Of a stretch of DNA of 26,176 bases, positions 1 through 7,363 are shown one piece after another (position 1 is the stretch's first letter; each line of letters opens with the position of its first letter). The notes under the pieces were generated by a model that was given only the letters and a program-made list of their open reading frames with translations, searched no databases and was not told the DNA's origin. The translations under genes and the position numbers were made by a program. The stretch covers positions 1 through 26,176 of the forward strand of contig JBCCFC010000013.1 of NCBI GenBank assembly GCA_039029935.1, written 5' to 3'. This DNA is from G039029935 sp039029935. Lineage in GTDB: Bacteria; Chloroflexota; Anaerolineae; Caldilineales; Caldilineaceae.

Positions 1-375
1 TCGGGTTCCTTGCTTGTCGCGGATGTTGGTGGTGCTTTGTATTATTCAGACCTAAAAATATATGATTTAGTCGGGCTGACCAACCCAGAGTTTGCTGCTA
101 TTGTTCGCACAGATAGGGTGGCCTTGCATAATTATATCTTTGAGGAGGTACAACCCACATTTATTACCATTGCCGCTTCATGGGCTCATTTGGTACATTT
201 AGATAGTGATCCCCGATTCCGTGAGGATTATAGACCGATTTGTGAAGAAATTGACAGATGGATTAAAAATTATCATGGACAAAATATATATGCGGGTGAT
301 TATGTGCGAAAAGAACACATCAAAGATGAAACGAGCCTTCTTACGCTCCCTGTCTATCAATGTGTTCTGAGGTAA
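1..375 (+). CDS. C-terminal part of a polytopic membrane glycosyltransferase-like protein (5' end missing)
   Basis: The frame is open from the first base of the window, so this is the last 124 codons of a longer gene. The visible part is soluble. It resembles the extracytoplasmic C-terminal domain of the two GT-C-like proteins at 8642-11951: near its start it has VADVGG, then DLVGLTN a few residues later, and the later genes have ATTEIGLV followed by DLAGLN at the same spacing. By analogy the missing N-terminal part should hold many membrane helices and use a polyprenyl-phosphate sugar donor. That role is inferred, because no catalytic residue is visible here. A TTG at position 10 could look like a start, but the frame upstream is open and no ribosome site can be assessed. 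Confidence 0.7.
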   Translation, partial: SGSLLVADVGGALYYSDLKIYDLVGLTNPEFAAIVRTDRVALHNYIFEEVQPTFITIAASWAHLVHLDSDPRFREDYRPICEEIDRWIKNYHGQNIYAGDYVRKEHIKDETSLLTLPVYQCVLR

Positions 376-393
376 AGTTGTACATCATAGCAA

Positions 394-408
394 GAAATCA
401 ATGATTTC
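394..408. promoter_or_regulatory. Perfect 7+1+7 inverted repeat before the first complete glycosyltransferase gene
   Basis: GAAATCA and TGATTTC flank a single A. The repeat sits in the 54-base gap between the partial membrane-protein gene and the GT2 gene at 430, 21 bases before its ATG. No T-run follows, so it is a poor terminator. It could be an operator half-site pair or chance in an AT-rich gap. Confidence 0.25.
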
Positions 409-429
409 AACTGAAAAAAGTTTAATCGA

Positions 430-1404
430 ATGAGCAAAAAAACAGTAGCGTTCTCAGTGGTCATCTGTACCTATAATCGAGCCGATTTGTTGACCGATGT
501 CTTACAGACAATTTGCAACCAAACACTTGACTCGACCGACTATGAGGTGCTTATTGTGGATAACAACTCGACCGATGAGACGGCAAGAATTAGTGATGAC
601 TTTGTGTCAGCATATCCCAATGTCCGTTATGTTGTTGAAACTCAACAGGGGCTTTCTCATGCACGTAATCGAGGGTGGCAAGAGGCAAAGGGTGTCTATA
701 TTGCCTATATTGATGATGATTGCAAAGTACCTACAGGATGGCTGAGTGAGGCCAACACATTTGTGGAATCATATAACCCCGATGTCTTTGGCGGCCCCTA
801 CGCTGCCTTTTATAACACACCCAAACCAGCGTGGTTTAAGGATACCTATGGATCGCATCATCCGTATGACCAAACTGTGCGTCTCGAAGAGTCGCCAAAT
901 GCCCTACATGGAGGTAATCTGTTTATACGTCGGGATGTGCTTGAGGCTGTCGGTGGGTTTAATCCACGATTAGGGATGAGTGGTACCAATATGGGGTATG
1001 GTGAGGAGACAGCCCTGATACGCTATCTCCAAGAACATATGCCAGAAACGAGTATTTACTTTGAACCCACAATTTTGGTCTATCATTTAGTTCGAGCTGA
1101 TAAAATGAGTATTCGTTGGTTGATGCGTCATCGTTTTATCAATGCTCGTTATGTCTATCGTGTAGGGCGTATCGCTCCGCCGACAGTTGGACAATTGCTT
1201 CAGCTATTTCGCTTGGGAAAGACCTCATTGCGATTTATCATCAGTGTTAGCGTTGAGCCTTTCTTTCGAGATCGAAAAAAGTATACTTATTTCCAAAATT
1301 ACCTCTATGAAAAAGCGTTTCTTCGTCTAGATACGTTAGGTTGGTTATATGAAGAATATCTGCATATAACCAAAAATAACCGCAAAGAAAGTGCAAAGGA
1401 GTAA
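430..1404 (+). CDS. Family 2 glycosyltransferase (GT-A fold), first of a tandem pair
   Basis: A 324-residue soluble enzyme expected to transfer a sugar from a nucleotide-sugar to a growing lipid-linked glycan at the cytoplasmic face of the membrane. The N-terminus has the GT2 signature VVICTYNRADLL, then the nucleotide-binding segment IVDNNSTDET. The metal-binding DDD is at residues 95-97 (IDDDCKVP), and GGFNPRLG lies in the acceptor half, followed by a GYGEE motif typical of the family's general-base region. The basic, aromatic C-terminal third may sit on the membrane. The next gene, six bases on, is a clear paralogue sharing most of these motifs. The start is the first ATG after the upstream stop; its ribosome site is weak. 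Donor and acceptor cannot be read from the sequence. Confidence 0.93.
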   Translation: MSKKTVAFSVVICTYNRADLLTDVLQTICNQTLDSTDYEVLIVDNNSTDETARISDDFVSAYPNVRYVVETQQGLSHARNRGWQEAKGVYIAYIDDDCKVPTGWLSEANTFVESYNPDVFGGPYAAFYNTPKPAWFKDTYGSHHPYDQTVRLEESPNALHGGNLFIRRDVLEAVGGFNPRLGMSGTNMGYGEETALIRYLQEHMPETSIYFEPTILVYHLVRADKMSIRWLMRHRFINARYVYRVGRIAPPTVGQLLQLFRLGKTSLRFIISVSVEPFFRDRKKYTYFQNYLYEKAFLRLDTLGWLYEEYLHITKNNRKESAKE

Positions 1405-1410
1405 AAGCAA

Positions 1411-2364
1411 GTGACCTTGTACTTTTCTGTGGTAATTTGTACCTATAATCGTGCAGACTGGCTGGCAGTTGCTTTGGAAAGCGTTTGTACACAGACGATT
1501 GATGTAGCTGCCTATGAAGTCATTGTCGTTGATAATAACTCCACTGACAACACACCTGCTGTAACAGACTCTTTTTGCCAACGTTACCTCAATGTACGCT
1601 ACCTATTTGAGTCTCAGCCCGGCAATTCTCATGCCCGTAACACTGGTTGGAAAAAAGCAAATGCACGGTACATCGCTTTTATTGATGATGACTGTAAGGT
1701 TCCGTCTGATTGGCTAATGAATGCCAAAACAGTGATTACAGAGCTGTCACCGGGTGTCTTTGGTGGACCCTATTTCCCTTTTTTTAATACACCCAAACCC
1801 GTTTGGTTCAAAGATGAGTATGGCACGTATCAGCCCTATGACTGTGCAAAATTTTTGGATACGCCAGATAAATTCGCCGCGGGCAATCTATTTGTGCAAC
1901 GTCAAGCCTTGGCGCATATCGGTGGGTTTAATCCACAGTTAGGCATTCATGGGACCCAAAGAGGGTATGGGGAAGAGAATGCGCTTTTGCTCAAGATACA
2001 CGAGACACAGCCAGACACTGTTTTCTACTATGATCCTGCACTGTTTGTCTATCATTTGGTTCGGCAAGAGACCATGAGCGTGGCTTGGATGCTGCGTCAA
2101 CGAATTGATCGAGGACGTTCCGTATATCGAGTCTATAATCAAGATGAACCCTTGAAAAATAAAATAATGCTTGTACTGTTAATGGCTCGAAAGCTGATAC
2201 AAATTATGTTTCGCCTGACGTTGGGACTGCTTTTTCGGGCACGTAAAACCTATCCCTACCCTCAGCAATATATCTATGAGAAAACTGTCTATCATTTCTT
2301 TCTATTGGGATGGCTCTATGAACAGTATCAACGTAACACCAATGATGAGGACAAAACCGTATGA
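1411..2364 (+). CDS. Family 2 glycosyltransferase (GT-A fold), second of a tandem pair
   Basis: A 317-residue paralogue of the preceding gene, colinear along its whole length: VVICTYNRADWL at the N-terminus, VVDNNSTDNT, IDDDCKVPSDWL with the metal-binding DDD at residues 92-94, GGFNPQLG and GYGEENALL, and a tyrosine-rich tail ending near GWLYEQYQ. It begins with GTG, supported by AAAGGAG at 1395-1401 nine bases upstream. That site overlaps the previous stop codon, so the two are probably translationally coupled. Its TGA overlaps the next ATG. The pair most likely arose by tandem duplication and may now add different sugars or make different linkages; this is inferred, since substrate specificity is not visible. 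Confidence 0.93.
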   Translation: MTLYFSVVICTYNRADWLAVALESVCTQTIDVAAYEVIVVDNNSTDNTPAVTDSFCQRYLNVRYLFESQPGNSHARNTGWKKANARYIAFIDDDCKVPSDWLMNAKTVITELSPGVFGGPYFPFFNTPKPVWFKDEYGTYQPYDCAKFLDTPDKFAAGNLFVQRQALAHIGGFNPQLGIHGTQRGYGEENALLLKIHETQPDTVFYYDPALFVYHLVRQETMSVAWMLRQRIDRGRSVYRVYNQDEPLKNKIMLVLLMARKLIQIMFRLTLGLLFRARKTYPYPQQYIYEKTVYHFFLLGWLYEQYQRNTNDEDKTV

Positions 2365-3212
2365 ATCGAGTAACCATTGGCCTTTGTACTGTCTCCACAC
2401 GTACTGAAAATTATCTGCTTGATACGCTCTCGTCGCTTCTGGATAATTTGAGTATTGAGGCGCAACAGGAAGTACAAATTGTCCTCTTTGATTGTGATGC
2501 AACCGCTGAAGAGTCGGCCTCTATTCTCGAAACAAGAACCCAATTTGGCACCGAAATAGAACGGGGGTTGATTGAAATCATCAGAACCAACCCATCTGAT
2601 TATCCTGACTTGACCAACCTCCCCTCAACCTTAAGTGACTCACCAGAGCGTATCTACTGGCGTACCAAACAGTGTCTTGACTATAGTTTGATTTTTCAAT
2701 ATTGTGCAGGCAAGGGCGCCTATTATTTGCATCTGGAAGATGATGTCATCTGTGCCGAGAATTTTTATGCAAAGATGTGGACAGATATTCAACGCTTTCC
2801 CGATGCCGATTGGTCTGCTCTCCAATTCTGTGAATTGGGGTTTATTGGGATGCTTTTCAAAGATGGTGATCTCAACAAAATTGCCTCGTTTATGCAGACA
2901 TTTTGTGACGAGATGCCAGTGGATTGGCTGATCAGCTATTTTTTTGAGTTGCGGCGACGGCAAGGACAAGAATTCATTCAAGTTGAACGGTCACTCTTTC
3001 AACATATTGGCTATCACAGTTCATTGGATGGAAAGACATCGACCTTTCGGAGCAAACTATTTGACCGTTTTTCATTGCATGACCAATTAGGGCAGTATCG
3101 GGGAGCCAGCGCGATTTCTCAGGTGTTATCACGAGGATTTCTCACATATCGCAAGGCTCGCTCTTCTGTCAAACGAGTGCTGAAACCAAACGATGGTATA
3201 AAGGACGCATGA
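2361..3212 (+). CDS. Bacterial homologue of MGAT4 (GT54, beta-1,4-N-acetylglucosaminyltransferase IV family)
   Basis: A 283-residue protein whose conserved blocks match, in order, what I recall of animal MGAT4, the Golgi enzyme that adds a branching GlcNAc to N-glycan mannose. They are YLLDTLSSLLDNL (18-30), YPDLTNL (81-87), WRTKQCLDY (100-108), the metal-binding LEDD (125-128), ELGFIG (158-163), a PVDWL segment, and SLFQHIGYHSSLDGK (211-225). The animal enzyme's N-terminal membrane anchor and C-terminal lectin-like domain are both absent, so this is a minimal cytoplasmic catalytic domain. Its ATG overlaps the previous TGA, and its own TGA overlaps the next ATG, so it belongs to the glycan operon. 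The fold and family are well supported; the exact donor (UDP-GlcNAc) and acceptor are inferred. Confidence 0.85.
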   Translation: MNRVTIGLCTVSTRTENYLLDTLSSLLDNLSIEAQQEVQIVLFDCDATAEESASILETRTQFGTEIERGLIEIIRTNPSDYPDLTNLPSTLSDSPERIYWRTKQCLDYSLIFQYCAGKGAYYLHLEDDVICAENFYAKMWTDIQRFPDADWSALQFCELGFIGMLFKDGDLNKIASFMQTFCDEMPVDWLISYFFELRRRQGQEFIQVERSLFQHIGYHSSLDGKTSTFRSKLFDRFSLHDQLGQYRGASAISQVLSRGFLTYRKARSSVKRVLKPNDGIKDA

Positions 3213-4000
3213 TAGATCTATTTCAATTACACTATCCACGCCAGCTACTGCAAACGCATTATCCCATCGGGTTGGTGGTGACAACCTATAACCGACCAGA
3301 CTACTTAAAGCGTTGTCTTGCCTCTCTGAAGAATAGTGATTTAACAGAGACCATTGTGCTGCTTGTGGATGATGGCAGTGAGGATGCGCAAACATTAGAG
3401 ATGATTCGAGCGTTTGAGATGGCTGATGTCCCCGTGTTGAAAGCATTTCGCCGCCAAAAAGAGGGGTGTGCGATGTATGAAAATCTACGGTATGGCTGGG
3501 ATTTGCTGGCTGAACAATACAACTGTACCTATCTCTGTAATCTTGACCCCGATACACTTGTGCGCAAAGCATGGCTACAAAAAATTCATCATTTGTATAG
3601 AAGCGAACAGGCGGGTGGCCCCCTGATTGCCACAGGGTTTAATGCCCATCAACACCCCATTCTTTCCCAAGAGAAAGGCATCTATCATAAACAGTCGATT
3701 GGTGGAATCAATCTCTTTTTTGATCGCGAACTCTATGAACAAATTGTGCGCCCTAGTTTGTTTGATATCAAGTGGGATTGGCGCGTTGTCCAAGAAATGC
3801 AAAAACAGAACTATCGCATTCTTTGTACACGCCCCTCGGTTATCCAGCACATTGGTCGTGAGGGGTTTTGGTCGGGCAAACATGGCGTCTATGACTTTGC
3901 CATCGACTACTGGGGGACCAGTCCGCTGATAACCTGTCCGCTCGAACTCTATTTTCGAGGACGCCGACGCTTGGAGTATATCGTCAATGCCAATACCTAA
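3209..4000 (+). CDS. Family 2 glycosyltransferase, short form
   Basis: A 263-residue GT-A enzyme. GLVVTTYNRPDYLKRCL and LLVDDGSED form the nucleotide-binding N-terminal half. D113-P-D115 (CNLDPDT) is the likely metal-binding DXD, and GGINLFFDRELYE lies in the acceptor half. It has no obvious membrane helix. The ATG overlaps the preceding TGA (ATGA), with AAAGGA just upstream, which suggests translational coupling to the GT54 gene. The end overlaps the following GT32 gene by 14 bases. It probably adds one sugar to the repeat unit on the cytoplasmic side; donor and linkage cannot be told. Confidence 0.9.
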   Translation: MIDLFQLHYPRQLLQTHYPIGLVVTTYNRPDYLKRCLASLKNSDLTETIVLLVDDGSEDAQTLEMIRAFEMADVPVLKAFRRQKEGCAMYENLRYGWDLLAEQYNCTYLCNLDPDTLVRKAWLQKIHHLYRSEQAGGPLIATGFNAHQHPILSQEKGIYHKQSIGGINLFFDRELYEQIVRPSLFDIKWDWRVVQEMQKQNYRILCTRPSVIQHIGREGFWSGKHGVYDFAIDYWGTSPLITCPLELYFRGRRRLEYIVNANT

Positions 4001-5021
4001 AATCATTCACCAAACTTGGAAAAACGAAACCATTCCTGACAAATGGCAAGCCTTTGCCGACTCGTGGCGACAGTATCATCCTCAGTGGGACTATCGTCTG
4101 TGGACCGATGAGAGTGCGCGCACCTTTATTGCTAACGAGTACCCCGATTTTCTGCCCATCTATGACGCGTACCCCTATAACATCGAACGCGCAGATGCCA
4201 TGCGCTATTTTATCCTCAATCATTTTGGCGGTGTCTACGCCGACCTTGATATCGAATGTCTGCTGCCGTTGGACGACCTGCTTGCGCCCCACCGTTGTGT
4301 CTTGGGGAGTCAAGCAGCCAAACATGCCGAACGACATCAGGAGTCCATGCTGGTCTGTAATGCCTTTATGGCATCCGAACCCCACCATCAGTATTGGCAG
4401 GTTGTGCAGCAAAAACTAATCGAGACAGACCCTCACCTTGTGGCAGAGTTAGCCGTGGTGCATCGGACAGGACCCAATATGCTGCAACGGGCATGGGAGC
4501 AATATACGGGGCATGATATTCATATCTTGGCATCACATGTCACCAACCCATTGATTATTGCGCGACCTGTTCACGCCTATTATCAAAAAATGGGACAGCT
4601 CCCCGCATGGTACAAAAATCGTTTAATTGCCAATGGCAGCGTCGCCATTCACTATTTTGAGAATAGTTGGTTGCCGCCAACACGAGGAGAATTGGTCAAT
4701 CCACACCCCGACCAAATTGACGGATTTATCTTTTATCCAGGCATGAAATCTGTTGGCTATGAGATTGAACACCTGGGTCGAAATATGCCAGAAATCGCAC
4801 AGGCGTGTTTACAGGATGATGCCGTTGTTGCATTTGATACCGATGGTTATAGCAGATCACATGTGACACCTGCCCACGAATGGGTGAAACGGATTGATGC
4901 CGCAGACAATGAAGGGTTGTATGTCAAGCGAGGGCTAAAAATACAGGCTCGTTTATGGGGAGCGCATCTAAGCGTGTATGCACAACGCTGGTATCGACGC
5001 CTACAGAATAGACTTACATAA
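3987..5021 (+). CDS. GT32-type glycosyltransferase (Och1/capsular-sugar-transferase-like)
   Basis: A 344-residue soluble enzyme. The opening PKIIHQTWKN, with WRQYHPQWDYRLWTDE after it, is the hallmark N-terminus of the glycosyltransferase-sugar (DXD) family. The segment NIERADAMRYFILNHFGG leads to the metal-binding YADLDIE, with D86 and D88. This family includes yeast Och1 mannosyltransferase, animal alpha-1,4-galactosyltransferases and many bacterial capsule and LPS enzymes, so the sugar cannot be assigned. The gene starts inside the 3' end of the preceding GT2 gene. The last 30 or so residues are basic and may help membrane association. A 24-base gap follows before the next gene, which has its own good ribosome site. 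Confidence 0.9.
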   Translation: MPIPKIIHQTWKNETIPDKWQAFADSWRQYHPQWDYRLWTDESARTFIANEYPDFLPIYDAYPYNIERADAMRYFILNHFGGVYADLDIECLLPLDDLLAPHRCVLGSQAAKHAERHQESMLVCNAFMASEPHHQYWQVVQQKLIETDPHLVAELAVVHRTGPNMLQRAWEQYTGHDIHILASHVTNPLIIARPVHAYYQKMGQLPAWYKNRLIANGSVAIHYFENSWLPPTRGELVNPHPDQIDGFIFYPGMKSVGYEIEHLGRNMPEIAQACLQDDAVVAFDTDGYSRSHVTPAHEWVKRIDAADNEGLYVKRGLKIQARLWGAHLSVYAQRWYRRLQNRLT

Positions 5022-5045
5022 GCGATAGTTTAAGGGGCAACGCAC

Positions 5046-6317
5046 ATGCGTGTTCAAGTAGATTGGCTTCGGAATTGGACCCACCCACTCTATCTAGCCA
5101 TTTTTTCCTGCATAATAAGCGTCACAATATCGACTATTCTGCTCAGGGACGGTGTTAAACTCACACCCGATGGATGGGTCTACTGGGAAGGCTCGGTTTC
5201 CTTGCTGCATGGCAATGGATATGTTCAGTTAAACGGAGAACCAATTACAGCATTTCCCCCTTTATTCTCAATCTATCTGGCAGGCATACAAACAATCGTT
5301 GGCATTCATGGGGTATCTCTGATTGTGGGGGTCGTCATCTTAGCTGGCCTCACAAGCGGTATATGGAGCTATCTCTTTAGCAGACTATCAGAGCAAACGA
5401 ACACACCCCCCTATCAAAAATTGATTTTGCCTATCTATGTCAGCCTGTTTGTGAGTTGCTATTATCGTCATCTGTACTCAGAAACGCTTTTCCTAGCTCT
5501 CCTTGGATGTATATATATACTCATTGCGCAAATTCATCTACAAAAAGGGATGAACTATAAACAACCTCTCTGGGTCCAAATTTCTCTGCTGAATGTGCTG
5601 TTAGTATTGCTTATATTTAGTCGAAATGCAGCATTGGCGTTTGTGCCAAGTATCATCCTTGTTCTACTTTTGTCACTGAATCACACCACACGACTCAAAA
5701 GAATTTTGATAGCTCTTGTGACGAGCATGTTTGTGATGGGGTGCTGGATAGGTCTACGTGGATTATTGGGGGCAAATGCATCGCACACATTTATGTTAGG
5801 TGGACACTATACACCGCTCGACTATATAACGCAGATGTCGACGGGGTTGGCCTATTTATTTGGACCACAAACCTATGGCGTTGGCTGGTTTGTTCTGTTA
5901 CTGATTGGGCTTTCGATAGTGCTTATGAGCTATCTTGCCTTATTCGATACGGATGCAAAACCATCGCCACAACAAACCATACTGATGTATCTACTTGCCA
6001 TTACACTGATGTCAGGGGTGATACTCTATATTCTGTTTAATCTCACGTGGATACATGACACATTTTCGGGCAGATTTTTGTGGTTTTTTGGACTCGGTAT
6101 CATAGGTGTTTTGGCCGCATACATAACATGGCAATCCAAGCGTTGGATACATCTAGTTTTACTCGCTATCTTACTGATAGTGACGAGTTTGCAAACCATA
6201 CGGACTGCGGCATATATCCGGAATAGCTTGCGGGATAATTCTTCACCACTGCTTGTTGCCCCACATCAAACAATTGGTGTTGATAACGGTTATAAAGACA
6301 GAAAGGAGACAAAATGA
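5046..6317 (+). CDS. Polytopic membrane protein, probable GT-C-type glycosyltransferase
   Basis: A 423-residue protein with roughly ten hydrophobic segments. After the first helix comes an extracytoplasmic loop with LTPDGWVYW (D42) and, shortly after, AFPPLFSIYLAG. An acidic residue in loop 1 followed by a PP motif before helix 2 is typical of the GT39/GT83-like class that uses polyprenyl-phosphate sugars outside the membrane. Unlike the GT-C-like genes at 8642 and 10314, it lacks a large C-terminal soluble domain. AAGGGG lies nine bases before the ATG. The TGA overlaps the epimerase ATG, so the two are co-expressed. The glycosyltransferase role is inferred from topology and context; an unrelated polysaccharide membrane protein is possible. 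Confidence 0.75.
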   Translation: MRVQVDWLRNWTHPLYLAIFSCIISVTISTILLRDGVKLTPDGWVYWEGSVSLLHGNGYVQLNGEPITAFPPLFSIYLAGIQTIVGIHGVSLIVGVVILAGLTSGIWSYLFSRLSEQTNTPPYQKLILPIYVSLFVSCYYRHLYSETLFLALLGCIYILIAQIHLQKGMNYKQPLWVQISLLNVLLVLLIFSRNAALAFVPSIILVLLLSLNHTTRLKRILIALVTSMFVMGCWIGLRGLLGANASHTFMLGGHYTPLDYITQMSTGLAYLFGPQTYGVGWFVLLLIGLSIVLMSYLALFDTDAKPSPQQTILMYLLAITLMSGVILYILFNLTWIHDTFSGRFLWFFGLGIIGVLAAYITWQSKRWIHLVLLAILLIVTSLQTIRTAAYIRNSLRDNSSPLLVAPHQTIGVDNGYKDRKETK

Positions 6318-7363
6318 ATATTTTAATTACAGGGTCCAGCGGGCTGATTGGCTCCGAAGCTGTCACCTACTATGACCAACAGGGACACACCGTCATCGGC
6401 GTGGACAACAATATGCGTCGCGATTTCTTTGGTCCCAATGGCGATACAACATGGAATCGTCAACGGTTATTGGAGAATACCCAACACTTCACACCGCTAG
6501 ACATTGACATCCGCAATCGAGAGAAACTCTTTGCTCTCTTCCAAGAAAACCGTTTTGATTTTATCATCCACTGTGCCGCACAGCCTTCGCACGACAAAGC
6601 CAGTCAGATTCCGCTGCTTGATTTTGAGGTCAACGCACTGGGAACCGTCAATATTTTGGAGGCAACTCGGCAATTCTGTCCGGATGCGGCCATGATCTTA
6701 ATGAGTACCAACAAGGTCTATGGTGATGTCCCCAACGAATTGCCATTGGTCGAATTGGAGACCCGCTATGACTACGCCAACCCAGAAGACCGACATGGCA
6801 TTGCCGAAACCTGCCGCATCGACCAATGTCTACACTCGCTCTTTGGCGCATCCAAGGTGTCGGCAGATGTGATGGCGCAGGAATATGGCCGCTATTATGG
6901 GCTAAATGTAGGCATCTTTCGCGGTGGTTGTCTCACTGGTCCATCGCACAGTGGTGTTGAGTTACATGGCTTTCTCTCCTACTTGGTGAAGGTGGCGATG
7001 ACAGGGGGGACCTACCGCGTCTTTGGCTACAAAGGCAAACAGGTGCGTGATAATATTCACAGCTATGATGTGATTCAACTCTTTGAGGCATTTCGCCAAA
7101 ACCCGCGCCCTGGTGAAGTCTATAATCTGGGAGGCGGGCGCGAGAACAGCGTCTCAATCTTGGAAGCGTTTACCTTGATTGAAGAACTATCTGGGCGAAA
7201 GGTCAACTGGACCTATGAAGAAGGCAACCGAGTGGGCGACCATATCTGTTATATTTCGGATTTGCGCAAATCACAAAGTCACTATCCCCATTGGCAGATT
7301 ACACACTCACTGTCCGATATACTGACAGAAATGATTGCGGTTTATGTAGGTGATCATAAGTGA
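6314..7363 (+). CDS. NAD-dependent sugar epimerase/dehydratase (CDP-paratose 2-epimerase-like extended SDR)
   Basis: A 349-residue extended short-chain dehydrogenase that should act on a nucleotide-sugar in the cytoplasm, providing a precursor for the surrounding transferases. The Rossmann motif GSSGLIG is at residues 7-13. The segments VDNNMRRDFFGP, CAAQPSHD and STNKVYGD (131-138) are typical of the CDP-paratose 2-epimerase branch as I recall it, and NLGGG lies in the substrate half. The catalytic YxxxK position reads F177-G-A-S-K181: Phe replaces the usual Tyr. I recall the same FGASK in homologues from other polysaccharide loci, so this looks like a subfamily trait. A clear AAAGGAG precedes the ATG, which overlaps the previous TGA. 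The substrate is uncertain. Confidence 0.88.
   Translation: MNILITGSSGLIGSEAVTYYDQQGHTVIGVDNNMRRDFFGPNGDTTWNRQRLLENTQHFTPLDIDIRNREKLFALFQENRFDFIIHCAAQPSHDKASQIPLLDFEVNALGTVNILEATRQFCPDAAMILMSTNKVYGDVPNELPLVELETRYDYANPEDRHGIAETCRIDQCLHSLFGASKVSADVMAQEYGRYYGLNVGIFRGGCLTGPSHSGVELHGFLSYLVKVAMTGGTYRVFGYKGKQVRDNIHSYDVIQLFEAFRQNPRPGEVYNLGGGRENSVSILEAFTLIEELSGRKVNWTYEEGNRVGDHICYISDLRKSQSHYPHWQITHSLSDILTEMIAVYVGDHK

Noticed and set aside
394..408. The 7+1+7 inverted repeat as a terminator of the first gene
   Set aside because: The stem is AT-rich and no T-run follows, so termination is unlikely; kept only as a low-confidence regulatory site.
3129..3572. A 147-codon minus-strand frame over the GT54/GT2 junction
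   Set aside because: It is antisense to two well-supported coupled genes, has no recognisable domain, and no ribosome site was apparent.
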